From assembly GCF_017916325.1 (NCBI RefSeq), contig NC_090155.1, forward strand, positions 99,501 through 163,500: DNA of 64,000 nucleotides, written 5' to 3'. Below the pieces are notes generated by a model. It saw only the letters and a list, made by a program, of their open reading frames with translations, searched no databases and was not told the origin of the DNA. Position 1 is the stretch's first letter, and every line of letters begins with the position of its first letter. Shown here piece by piece: positions 29,494 to 39,168 of the stretch. Source of the stretch: Leishmania martiniquensis. Its lineage: Eukaryota > Euglenozoa > Kinetoplastea > Trypanosomatida > Trypanosomatidae. Both the position numbers and the translations under genes were made by a program.

Positions 29494-30365
29494 GTGGTCT
29501 CCTCACTTCTCTCTGCACGTCTTTGGTGTGACTGAATCGCTGCGTTGAGGCCGAGGGTGACTATGCAGCCTCTCTTGTTGCGAGTGAAGACGCCCATTGC
29601 CCCTTCTCTGTGCCGCGTATAGTGTCTCGTTTTCTCTGAGAAAGTCCTTGGGGAACTTCATCATCCTGCCATTCGCGCCGTTTCGACTCTCTAAGCCTGT
29701 ATATGAAAGCTTACCTATTCGAGGTGCCCCCTTCTGCGCCTCTCGGTGGTGTGGCCGGTACCCCCAAAGGCCATCCATTATCGCACTCTCGTCAGTACGC
29801 AGGCGTAGGGCGAGCCCATGTATCTAGTTGAATGCCCTTCTAGAAAAGGGCGCCCCGTGGTGTTGCTGCAGTTGTCTCGTTGTAGGCGGCATGCTCGCGC
29901 CCACCGCGCACAGCGGTTGGGATCAGCGGAGACACATACGCGGACTTGCCCACGGCTTCGCTTTGTCACGCTCTCGCCCCTCCCCCCTTTTCCCTCGTTC
30001 ATGTGGGGGTAGGAGGCGGCGTCTTCGCGCCATTATACCTCACCGGAACAGAAGCGACAACGCCTTCTACATTGCCCCCTCGCCCCACCCTGAAGCTCCG
30101 CGCGTTGCCTCTTTCTCCGGCGCATCTCTGTTTACTCATCTCTCTCTCGAAGTTATTGTTAGGGCTCGGCTCACTGCCCCTTCCCTCCCCCGATCTCAAT
30201 CCTGGCCTCCGTACATCCACTTTCGCAAAGCTGTACGTACGAGCATACTCAACAGGTGCAGGCTCGACCTTTTCCACACCCGCCCCCTGCCGCACGGCTT
30301 CACCTGCGAGTGCGGGCTTTCCTCATCAACGCCTCTGTGTGCATGCGAATGCGTTCAGCTTCGAG

Positions 30366-31316
30366 ATGACGCACTCGCTGGTACGCTTCCGGACTGTTGT
30401 CCTGCTGGTCGCCCTCGTGGAGCTGCTAGGAGCGACAGCGGTGCGCTCCTACTCTGTTCGCTATGCTGGTAAGGTTTCTCCGCAAGGGATGATGAACTTC
30501 GAGACGCTAGGGTACTGCGCCCAGGATGACACAGGGCACTCGATGATGCCCAAGCTGCAGAGCTATCAGGTCTCTGCGGCAGAGGTGCTGTCTAACAGCA
30601 ACTTCGACACAGCTCCGATCGGAGGTGAGTCGCGCCAATCTGCGTGCCTGGACGCGAGTTGCACGTGGCAGTTCAATCACGGCTTGCACTACCACAATGA
30701 AATTACCTTCTTTTTCGGCATCGTGTACAAAGGCAACCTGCTAGGCGGCCCGGCCGACGGCGTGTACAACAACTTCGCCCCCGGCCAGCCGCTCTGGTGG
30801 AGCAACGTCAGTTATTGGGGTAGTCGCCAGCCGTACATGATGCGCGGCGGCCAATGGGCAAACGCGAATGTGGTCACGTACTACACGCAGTGGGTGTGCG
30901 AGTACTACGAATACCACCAGTCGGACGTCGCCATCTTCCCCACCTACCCGGATGGTGAGTTCATCGTGCGACGCCCCTCAGGAGAGTACTACCACTGCGG
31001 CAGGCTGGCGGAGGTCGACCAGCAAGGCCGCTGGATCTACCAGCGCTGCAAGGAGCCGTTCCCATGGTGGGCCAGCCTCGTCATCGCCATAATGAGCTTC
31101 ATCGCGCTGATCACTCTCATTATCGTCATCTCCTGCTGTCGCTTGTATATCAGGCACGCCCAAATTCGCAAGGAGCAGGAGGCGAAGCTGGAGACGTTGG
31201 CCGACAACCCGGCGCAGGTGCCGACACAGACGCAGATGGGCCTTAGCCGTATTCCGTCCTGCCACGGCAGCAATGAGTCGAGTGGTGAGGAGGGCTCGAG
31301 CGCAGAAGAGCCGTAG
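30366..31316 (+). CDS. Type I membrane protein, Cys- and Tyr-rich ectodomain
   Basis: The protein has 316 residues starting at MTHSLVRFRTVV (30366). The frame is open far upstream from a TTG at 29946, but that extension has spacer-like composition and would bury the signal peptide. A signal peptide covers about residues 1-28. The ~200-residue ectodomain is rich in Tyr/Trp, with about six Cys that could form disulfides (GYC, SACLDASC, WVC, YHC, RC). One transmembrane span lies at about 233-258 (WWASLVIAIMSFIALITLII). A ~58-residue cytosolic tail ends in an acidic Ser/Glu cluster (ESSGEEGSSAEEP). No family is recognised. The topology suggests a surface or endomembrane receptor or cargo-handling protein. 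Confidence 0.83.
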   Translation: MTHSLVRFRTVVLLVALVELLGATAVRSYSVRYAGKVSPQGMMNFETLGYCAQDDTGHSMMPKLQSYQVSAAEVLSNSNFDTAPIGGESRQSACLDASCTWQFNHGLHYHNEITFFFGIVYKGNLLGGPADGVYNNFAPGQPLWWSNVSYWGSRQPYMMRGGQWANANVVTYYTQWVCEYYEYHQSDVAIFPTYPDGEFIVRRPSGEYYHCGRLAEVDQQGRWIYQRCKEPFPWWASLVIAIMSFIALITLIIVISCCRLYIRHAQIRKEQEAKLETLADNPAQVPTQTQMGLSRIPSCHGSNESSGEEGSSAEEP

Positions 31317-34300
31317 ATATTCCATAACGTGTACGGAGGCGCAGCGGGGGGCGGCGACGTTGGGCCTCCCTCCACCTGTCACCCTCTTCCTCTTCCCATG
31401 CGTGAGCTCTCTCAGCGTATCCCCCACCCCTGTGCGTATAGGCGTTGCTGTTTTATGCCGTATACTCCGGTGCGCCGGGCTCGTACATGTATCGATCACT
31501 CTCTCCCTCTATATATATGTGTATTCTTTCCTTATCTCTTTCGGATAAAGTTCCCGGGCATGCTTGTGCGTGTGTGTGTTTAGGCGCACCTCCCCCGACC
31601 ACTTCTCCCTCCCCGCAGGCTCGTGTGTTCGCGTCTTTCTTCTCTATGCTCGGTAGTTCGCTTGCGATCGACATTTTCGCCAATGGAGCCTCTCGAAGGC
31701 ACGTTGTCTGCGCTTTCTTCGCTCTCTTGTGGACTCCTTCATCGCCCCCTTCTCTCTGACGCACACACAGACACTCAGGCACCTTTGCTCTTGCTCACGT
31801 GAGCGATACCGTCGCCGTGTGTGGCGGTCGACGGGACCGAGAGGCAGAGTGGAGGGGAGGTAGGAGAGGAGGCGTGCAGAATCGCAGCGCATCAGCTGAC
31901 AATGTGTTGGAGTGTTTCACGTCGCGCTCCTTAGTCGCCCCCAATGGGACTGCCTCTCCATCTACTTCCCCCTCCAACCCCCACCCCTTCCGTCTCGCTG
32001 TCTGTTGTGCCGCGTGGCGCATTCTTTCCCGTTTTTCTTACTCAGATGTGCTTTGCCTTTCTGTCTTTCCTCTGTCCTGCTGAGAGCCGCGCATCTTTTC
32101 TTTGTCTGTGTATGTGTGCTCCTCCGTTACATTCTCCCTTACGGCGGTGCGCCTATGTGTCTTCTTCACCCGCCCTGCTGTGTCACGTTGCGCGCCTGAT
32201 TCTCTGCCTCCGCCGTTTGTAATTTATTGTGCGAGGGGCCCTCTCCTCCAAACCCGTCATCGCCTTCACAGCAGGGATGCCGACCATAGCGGCTCTATCG
32301 CTCGGTCTCCACTCCCCCCCTCCCCCCTCTTGCTCCTTCCCATTCTGCGTTATGTGAGGAGGAGAGGCGCACGCCCGTGCTTGTCACACTCGCCTGATCG
32401 CCCATCTTCCTCTTTCCTGCTCCTGAACCTCTTCCCTCCCCGATGTTTGCTTCTCCATTGTCTTGGCACTGCTTCCTCCCGCGAGGGGGGTGGCTGTGGT
32501 ATCTGCACAGGCGACCGGGGGCCCATGCCAGGAAGGAGAGAATGTGATACGGAATAGGTGTAGGGGAAGCGTCGGTGAGAGGGGACGGAAGACACGAAAG
32601 TTGTGCTAGGGCTTGCTTGGCGACAGATTCAAAATGACCGGCGCTGCCTCTGTGTGGGTAAAGAACGCGAATACATTGCCTATCCCGATTTTTGATGTGG
32701 CCCCTGCATTGTTGTGTGCTTTTTCAAGAGAGGCATTCTGGGCATTTTTTTGCTCTATCCGGCGATCTAGCTTGACGAGGCACGTAAGGACGCTGTGCTG
32801 GCGGCCCTCATCCCAGCTTCGCACTGTGACCATTTCGTCTGGCGCTCTCTCCGCTCTTCAACGCGCTTCTTTCCCCTTTCTGTTGTTCGTTCGCCCTTTC
32901 CGCTTGCGCTTCACTGGGAGCACTGCAAAGTGCGCCTGCTCTAGGGGTGGAGAGCTGCCCGCTTTTACGGCTAGCGCGCAACCATTGCTCTGTGAATCTT
33001 TTTGGCGAGGCAACCCGTGATCGGCGTGCTGAGTGGCGACAGCGGTACGGTGTAGTCCTTGCAGTTGCGGCTGTAGCAGCGAGTTGAAGCGTGCTGATGC
33101 ATCGAGCACTTAACTGCAGAAGCAACGCAGCGAGAAAAGAAGCTCTCGCGTGCTCATCAGAAAGCCATTGCGCACGTAGCGGAGGACGCACTTCGGAGTC
33201 GATGAGCACGTGCACGTGATCCCCTCGCGCCTAGAGCCTGAGGGGTACCGTTTCGTGTGTGTGTGTGTGCGTTTCCTGCATGTCATGTGCTGCTCTTCAC
33301 TTTGGGTCGCCCTCGGCCTCCTTTTCCTTCTCATTTTGTGTGCTGTGCCTGTGTGCACTCTCCATGTGTATATCCGTGCATGTGTGTCTGCGTGTGTGGG
33401 GGGGCGGGGGGATGTCGCGGTAGCCTTTACCTCGTGGCGTGAGGTTGGGCGTGTCCGTGTGCGTCGTCTCACCATCAGCCGCTCTTTTTTCCTCTTTTCT
33501 CCTCACGTTCGCTGTGCGGGGGTGCGTTATGGCTGACCCCGTTCCCCTCTCCCTTCATCTTCCCTGGAGAGAGAGGAGACGGGGTGATGGCTGTGTGAAT
33601 CCCCTTGGGCTCCCCTCTGGGAGGTGTGTGTGTGTGTGTGGACTGGTACGGCGAGGAGAGTGTGTGCTTGCTCCTTTCCCTTAATGTGTATGCGCGCTCT
33701 CGTTTTCTACGTGTGCGTGTGGAGGGGACGGCGATGACAAAAGAAGGGAAAGAGCGGAAGGCCCCACATTCGAGCATGCTCAGCTACACCCACCCACACA
33801 TAAATACAGAGACGTACTCATCCAATACGCTGCCGAGGCGCCTGTTCACATGTTTCTCTGCCTCTCCGTGGGCGTCTCTTCGAGGATGGCTCTTCTGCCC
33901 CCTACCCCATCTTCCGCTCCGCCATGAGGCTCATCAACGCGCATTTCTGCTTGAAGCCTTTCCCCTGCGTTTCCGCGCTCCCCTGACCCCTCTCTTCTTC
34001 TTTCGGTCCCCTCTATTGGTCTCACTTCCGCATTTCTGCCGTCCATTCGAGTGACCGCCTTCTGAGTCCCTCTCGCACCAGCCGACCGACCGCCGCTCCA
34101 ACACGTCCGCACGCGTTCCAAGTGCTTTACGCGCGTGTTCGCGAGTGCGCGTCTTCTCTTCCGCTTGCTTGCGCGGTCGTCGTGGCGTCCGCCTCCCATA
34201 CATGACTCTTCCCCTCCCCGCCTTCTCCTCCCTCGCTTCCCCTCGTAGGACACGGATAGATGCGCACCGCTTCACGCCGGCTGAAGGGCGGAAGCACTCG

Positions 34301-35529
34301 AAGATGCATCTCGCGGGTGGTTTGAGGCGGCCTTTCTCCGTGCTGTCGACGAAGTGGTGCAACGTGAGCCCCGTTTCTCGTGCACCTCTGCACATGGGCA
34401 GTGAGGGGGACGTACGGTCGATCGCTTTACATTTTCGCGGACCCGAAAAAGAGTGGGGCGGAGAAGAGGGTACACGCCTTAGTGAGAGTGTGCGAGCCCC
34501 ATTAGCGGGGCTGCAGCACACGAAGCGGCGGCGTCTCGTTCGCCCTGGCGTGAGGTCTCGCACGTTCATCTCGTTTTCGATTGAGACGGGATCGACGGCG
34601 AAGCCGCGAAGGGTATGTCGCGCACGCGATGCTTCCGAGTAGACTGCGACCACCACAACAGCGAAGAGACACACACGAACGACTGAAAGGGAAGCGAAAA
34701 AAAGGTAGGGGCCCGGTGTGTGTGTGTGTGGCGGCGGCGGCGAAGGGCCACTCTGCCCCGCCCCTCTCGCCCGCCCGCCCCCCTCCGCGCCTCTTGGGCT
34801 TCTCGGCGAGGCCCCCCTTCGCCCTTTCCCCCATTCCCCTTTTTTTGGCATTGCGTTGTCCGAGTGCCCTCGCAGGTGCGATTGCTCTCCTTCGCCTCTC
34901 CACTTCCCATCGCTCTTCTCCCTTTTCGTATTTTTGGCGCGCACAGGCTCACAGCGTTCCCTCTCCCACTCCGAGGCGTCACTCGCATACTCTGAGCCGT
35001 GAGAACACAGACGCACACACTTCTATTTTTTTTCCTTTTTGCGTACTGACAAGTACGTGTGTAGGCCTCGCCCGTGCGGCCAACACCAACACAGCCCTCA
35101 TCGCCACCTGAGAAGCTGCGGCGATCGCGTTTCCATTTCCCTCATCGCCCTCCCTCCCCCCCTCTCCTTTTTGTCGCCAATTTGCTGTCCGTGTCTCTGT
35201 GCTCTCGCATAAAATTATCTGTACGAATGTGCGCCGCTGCGTGTCTGCTCATCGCGACTGTCTAATTGCTCTTTTCACAGCCCTCGCCCGCCGCTGAGCC
35301 GCACACGCCCCGCGCGCATCGCTGCGTTTCCATTTCATTTCCCCTGTACAACGCCGCTGCTGCAACGGCGGAGCTCGTGCGCTGGCAGCTTCCCTCGGCG
35401 CCTCTTCGAGGCTTTTTTGCCTCTGTTTGCTGCAAGACTGTACATGTCGCCGCGCCCGCGGCCCTCCCCCCTCCTCCTCTCTTCCCTCCCTCCCTCCCCA
35501 GACACGCGCAGAAGCTGTGCGGCGTTGGA
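31317..35529. other. 4.2 kb gene-free spacer
   Basis: No convincing gene is seen on either strand. Composition alternates CT-rich tracts, GT-rich patches (33256-33272, 33620-33642, 34717-34730) and GC-rich stretches. The longest ORFs (34145-34642 on +, 33934-35016 on -) have Arg/Ser/Pro-rich, spacer-like composition and no recognisable domain. The right end holds a strong acceptor at 35500-35501. It probably comprises a long 3'UTR plus 5'UTR; a non-coding RNA gene cannot be excluded by eye. Confidence 0.5.
35500..35501 (+). promoter_or_regulatory. Candidate spliced-leader acceptor AG fixing a start codon
   Basis: A ~38 nt nearly pure pyrimidine tract (35462-35499) ends in this AG. The next in-frame ATG is 35530. 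The frame is open back to 35266, so use of this acceptor would rule out the longer reading and set the start of the first phosphoesterase. Confidence 0.6.
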
Positions 35530-38500
35530 ATGGAGGCGCCGCTTATCAGGTTTCGCCGCTTGGAGTGGTATGAGCGGGTTCAGGTCTTTCTGGTCTCGGT
35601 GACGGAGCGTGTGACGTCGCTTCAGTCCGGCATCTTCTGGACTCTCTCGTATGTGCTGTTGTTGGCCCTCATGTACCTCTTTCACTCACCATTCCGCTTG
35701 CAGGTGGAGACCCGGACGGACTGGTACGCGCAGGTCACTAAGGGGCTACAGATATGGCTTGCGGTGGTGCTTCTGTGCTTCCACGTCGGGCCGCATGTGG
35801 TAGAGTCGCGCTCTGCCACTGCTGCTGGGGCGACTGCAAAGTCGGCGGCCTTGGGCACAGCTCAGCACATCCTCGCCGAGGACGCAGTGGCCGCCATCTT
35901 CTTCCCGACCTTCTGTTTCACAAGCTCTTTCTGTTTACTCCTCCACAAGGTCAAACGCCGGTACAAGCTGTCCTTTACCTACGGGCCTAGCTTCGCTGTC
36001 GTGATGATCAACTCGGTGCTCTTGTCCTGCTTCGCGACGATGCATTACACAGCATGCAGCAAAGTCTTCTCGACGGCGGAGGCGACCGCTGAGGCGCCGA
36101 AGAGGACGTGGACGATCCTGGGCATCGGCAACTTGACACTACCGTCGGTGTGGACTCGGGCATCGCAGGTTGTCTGTCCACAGCCAGTCACCACGAAGCC
36201 GTTTGTGTGTATCGCCTTTCTCTGCTCCCTCTGCGTGGGCTTCGTGTGGATCGATTACCTCTACAAAAAGCGCGTTGCTGACGGAGATCCATCGCGCGGC
36301 ATTCTGTGGGCCGACTTGTATCCGGAGAAAACAGGCAGGCACCACTCCTCTTTGGTTGCCTCGTCGCGCGCTTCCTTCATCTTCCGCCGCTGGCTTCAGC
36401 GGCGAGCTCACGCCAGCGAGAACAACGCTGCAGAGTGCCTTGGACTCGCCGAGGGTGATCCAAGGCTTCAGGAGGTGGCCCCGAAGACGATTTTGCCGCC
36501 AAGTCGAGCACGACATGCACATGAGTGGGGCGACGGCGGCGCTGACCCGGTGGGGTGGCAGGACGAGCACGACCGACTCAGCGCGGAGGTCGAAAAATAC
36601 GTTTCGCACCCCACGAACCGGCCAGGAATGGTGCCGTGGTTTTCCACCTTTGTCATGCGGACAACGTGGCAGGCGCTCGCCCGCATGTCCCTCGAGTTCC
36701 TCACCTTCGACGTGCGCGTGCTTCAGCACTACGTGAGACCGAAGGTGTTTGCGCTCCACTTCGAGTCCTCCCTGCAGAATTTGCCGCGCATAGGCGCCGA
36801 CGAAAAAGAGCACCGCACGCACGCTACTGACAAGGACCCAGCGGCCCCTGCGGCTACCTTCTCTGACGTCTCTGCCTCGGCATCAAGGCGGCGCCAGAAA
36901 ACGCCGGCAGCGGACTCGCCGCCCTCTGCCAAAAACCGTGACAAGAAGAAGGCGAGGGAAAGCGGCGCAGATGTCTGGTTCGACTGGATCGCGGACGTTG
37001 GTGACGGGTTCAACCCGACGTACGCCATGGCCCGCCTCCTCGCCAGGCCCTTCCTCACATTGCCCTTCCACCGCCCGCCCTGCAGACGGACTGGCCTCTC
37101 GTTCTTGCCCACCTTTGGAGACGTGACACCTGCGGAGACGCCGACCACCGACCGCACAACTCGCGTGCTCCCGCGCGGGTCTTTTGTCTTGGTTGGCGGC
37201 GACCTCGCCTACCCCAGCCCCAGCGACGAGACGTACACGATGCGTCTGTTCGAGCCGTATCACGACGCGATGAGCGGCAACGTGCGGCTGCAGAGCGTCT
37301 TCCACGCGGAGCAGCAGCGCGTTGTCGTGGCAGACGCGCGCGACGTGGACGTCGCGCACGTGCATCTGCTGGACGCGGAGACGGTGTCTGGGATGGCGAC
37401 GGGACGTACCGCGCAGCGCACGGGGCGCGCAACGGCGGAGGAGGCGCTGCGGAGCGTGCCGCTGCTGTTCGCGATCCCTGGCAACCACGACTGGTTCGAC
37501 GGGCTGACGACTTACCGCAAGTACATCCTTGAGCGGACGTGGATCGGCGGGTGGCTGATGCCGCAGCGCAGCAGCTTCTTTGTGCTGCGGCTGCCACAGA
37601 ACTGGTTCATACTGTGCGGTGACACCGGCAACATGCAGGACATCGATGTGGCGCAGCGCAACTACTTTCTGGACGTGATTGAGAAGTACATGGACGCGGA
37701 GAGCTGCGTGGTGCTGGCGGCGCACGAGCCAGGCTGGCTGTACGATTCTATGCTGCGCAGGCCGCAGTTAACGCAGCCTGAGCTGAACCGTGTTGCCGAC
37801 GCCCTCGGCACGCGCCTGCGCCTACGGCTGGCGGGCGACATTCACCACTACTCCCGCCATACCCCGCGCAATGCCTCATCGGAGGCGCCGACGCTGGTGG
37901 TGAGTGGCGGGGGCGGCGCCTTTCTGCACGGTCCACGGGACACACCCGTCGTGTCGCAGCTAACGGCATACCAACGCGCCTGCGCCTTTCCAGCGCGTAA
38001 CACACTTCCCACGCTGCTGAGTCGGCTGCTGGGGTTTCGGGTGGTCAACTGGAAGTTTGACCTCATCATCGGCGTATGTAGCTTTCTTGTTGTGGTCTCA
38101 CTGTTGCCGCAGTCCATCAAGAAGGTGCGGCGCGGCTCCAAGAGTGTCCCGCTCATGACGCTGCCGGATGCGGCGGTGGCGTGGTGGGAGCGAGTATGCG
38201 TCTACATTGTGACGCTGTTCACGAAGGGCATCGCGTCGGTGTTAGCAACGCTCTGCTTCTTCGCCGCCTTTGCGTCAGCCGGGGCGGAGAAGAGCACGCC
38301 TGTGTGGGTGCGGCTGCTTCACTCGTCTTGCTGGACATTCCTCATTGTGTTCATCTGCTGCAGCATGCTGGCTTACCTGATCTGCACGCTGCAGTACATG
38401 CTGGAGAACGACCTACTCGTGTCCGCGGATGGCCACTGGGGCAGCGTTGTGGAGGACCAGGTGCGCGCTTCAGTGGATACTCTTCTGAATCACACACAGG

Positions 38501-39168
38501 AGGTACTAGGCGGGGCTGATGCCAGCGTCATCGCCTACGAGCTGCACCGCATGCAGGCGTCTTTCTATGGTAGTCCGCTGGTGAGCTGGTGCGGTGTCGT
38601 CTTGCGGTGTCTCGACCCGTTCGAGATGCTGGCTTACCTGTCGGAAAAGGTAAGCTCGCCGGAAATGGGCACCTTTGCAGCGGATGCCAGTCGCCTCGAC
38701 GAGGTGCTGTACTACCTGTACTTTGTATTCTTCTACTGGATCCTCGTAACGCCGCTCGTGTCCTTCGTCATTGGCAGCTACCTCATGTGCTGTGTGACGA
38801 TGTTCGACTGTCTCTTCGACGCCACGTACTCTGCCTTTCAGATCGAGGAGTTCAAACATTTCATACGCTTCCGCCTCGACGCGGCGACCCGGGAGCTGCA
38901 CGCGTACGTCGTCATCATGCCACACGTGCCCAAGTCGTGGACCTGGGACTCTGCGTACCAGGCGGAGCTGAAGGGTGGGGCTGCGCGAGCGACTCCACCA
39001 CACCTGCGCTCCCACCCGAGCCGCTGGCACGGCAAGCACTTTCGCACGTCTGCCACGCGCGACGACGGGAAGAAAGCGGCGCTCGATGAGGGCATGGAGG
39101 AGGGAGTAGAAATTCTTGAGCATTTTGTGTGTGCTCCGCACCGATTGCTGACACCAGCGACTACATAG
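35530..39168 (+). CDS. Multi-span membrane metallophosphoesterase, tandem copy 1
   Basis: The protein has 1212 residues. N-terminal spans begin with YVLLLALMYLFHSPF (residues 41-55), with several more before ~250. The calcineurin-like core has motif I DWIADVGDGF (near 484), motif II VLVGGDLAYPSPSDE (near 555), motif III IPGNHDWFDG (near 650), motif IV AAHEPGW (near 730) and motif V AGDIHHYSRH (near 768). The first motif reads D-x-G instead of D-x-H; all other metal ligands are present. A second cluster of spans occupies about 835-1130, followed by a cytosolic tail. Substrate is unknown; a lipid-linked or membrane-proximal phosphoester is a guess. The start is set by the acceptor at 35500 and matches the downstream paralog's N-terminus. 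Nucleotides 37171-37746 and 37774-37931 appear identical to the paralog. Confidence 0.92.
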   Translation: MEAPLIRFRRLEWYERVQVFLVSVTERVTSLQSGIFWTLSYVLLLALMYLFHSPFRLQVETRTDWYAQVTKGLQIWLAVVLLCFHVGPHVVESRSATAAGATAKSAALGTAQHILAEDAVAAIFFPTFCFTSSFCLLLHKVKRRYKLSFTYGPSFAVVMINSVLLSCFATMHYTACSKVFSTAEATAEAPKRTWTILGIGNLTLPSVWTRASQVVCPQPVTTKPFVCIAFLCSLCVGFVWIDYLYKKRVADGDPSRGILWADLYPEKTGRHHSSLVASSRASFIFRRWLQRRAHASENNAAECLGLAEGDPRLQEVAPKTILPPSRARHAHEWGDGGADPVGWQDEHDRLSAEVEKYVSHPTNRPGMVPWFSTFVMRTTWQALARMSLEFLTFDVRVLQHYVRPKVFALHFESSLQNLPRIGADEKEHRTHATDKDPAAPAATFSDVSASASRRRQKTPAADSPPSAKNRDKKKARESGADVWFDWIADVGDGFNPTYAMARLLARPFLTLPFHRPPCRRTGLSFLPTFGDVTPAETPTTDRTTRVLPRGSFVLVGGDLAYPSPSDETYTMRLFEPYHDAMSGNVRLQSVFHAEQQRVVVADARDVDVAHVHLLDAETVSGMATGRTAQRTGRATAEEALRSVPLLFAIPGNHDWFDGLTTYRKYILERTWIGGWLMPQRSSFFVLRLPQNWFILCGDTGNMQDIDVAQRNYFLDVIEKYMDAESCVVLAAHEPGWLYDSMLRRPQLTQPELNRVADALGTRLRLRLAGDIHHYSRHTPRNASSEAPTLVVSGGGGAFLHGPRDTPVVSQLTAYQRACAFPARNTLPTLLSRLLGFRVVNWKFDLIIGVCSFLVVVSLLPQSIKKVRRGSKSVPLMTLPDAAVAWWERVCVYIVTLFTKGIASVLATLCFFAAFASAGAEKSTPVWVRLLHSSCWTFLIVFICCSMLAYLICTLQYMLENDLLVSADGHWGSVVEDQVRASVDTLLNHTQEVLGGADASVIAYELHRMQASFYGSPLVSWCGVVLRCLDPFEMLAYLSEKVSSPEMGTFAADASRLDEVLYYLYFVFFYWILVTPLVSFVIGSYLMCCVTMFDCLFDATYSAFQIEEFKHFIRFRLDAATRELHAYVVIMPHVPKSWTWDSAYQAELKGGAARATPPHLRSHPSRWHGKHFRTSATRDDGKKAALDEGMEEGVEILEHFVCAPHRLLTPATT
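37171..37931 (+). repeat. Long repeat shared by the tandem phosphoesterase genes (unit 1)
   Basis: Positions 37171-37746 (576 bp) and 37774-37931 (158 bp) match 43733-44308 and 44336-44493 at a constant offset of 6562, with no mismatch noticed by eye. The intervening 27 bp (37747-37773) are unrelated but of equal length. The block covers metal-binding motifs II to V. Confidence 0.9.

Larger units (their letters stand above)
27830..30365. other. 2.5 kb gene-free spacer containing SIDER-like copy C
   Basis: No convincing gene is seen. It contains a (CCCT)n repeat just after the stop (27858-27887), CT-rich tracts, element copy C (28981-29493), and several candidate acceptors for the type I membrane protein (AG at 30151-30152 and 30356-30357). 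Confidence 0.55.

Noticed and set aside
29946..30365. N-terminal extension of the type I membrane protein
   Set aside because: Begins at a TTG codon, has Pro/Leu/Ser spacer composition and would place the signal peptide internally. Start moved to 30366.
34145..34642. 165-codon plus-strand ORF in the 4.2 kb spacer
   Set aside because: No recognisable domain, spacer-like composition, and no strong pyrimidine tract with AG just upstream that would single it out. Kept only as part of the spacer note.
33934..35016. 360-codon minus-strand ORF
   Set aside because: Arg/Gly/Ser-rich low-complexity composition, no domain, opposite to all other genes, in GC-rich spacer where long chance ORFs are common.
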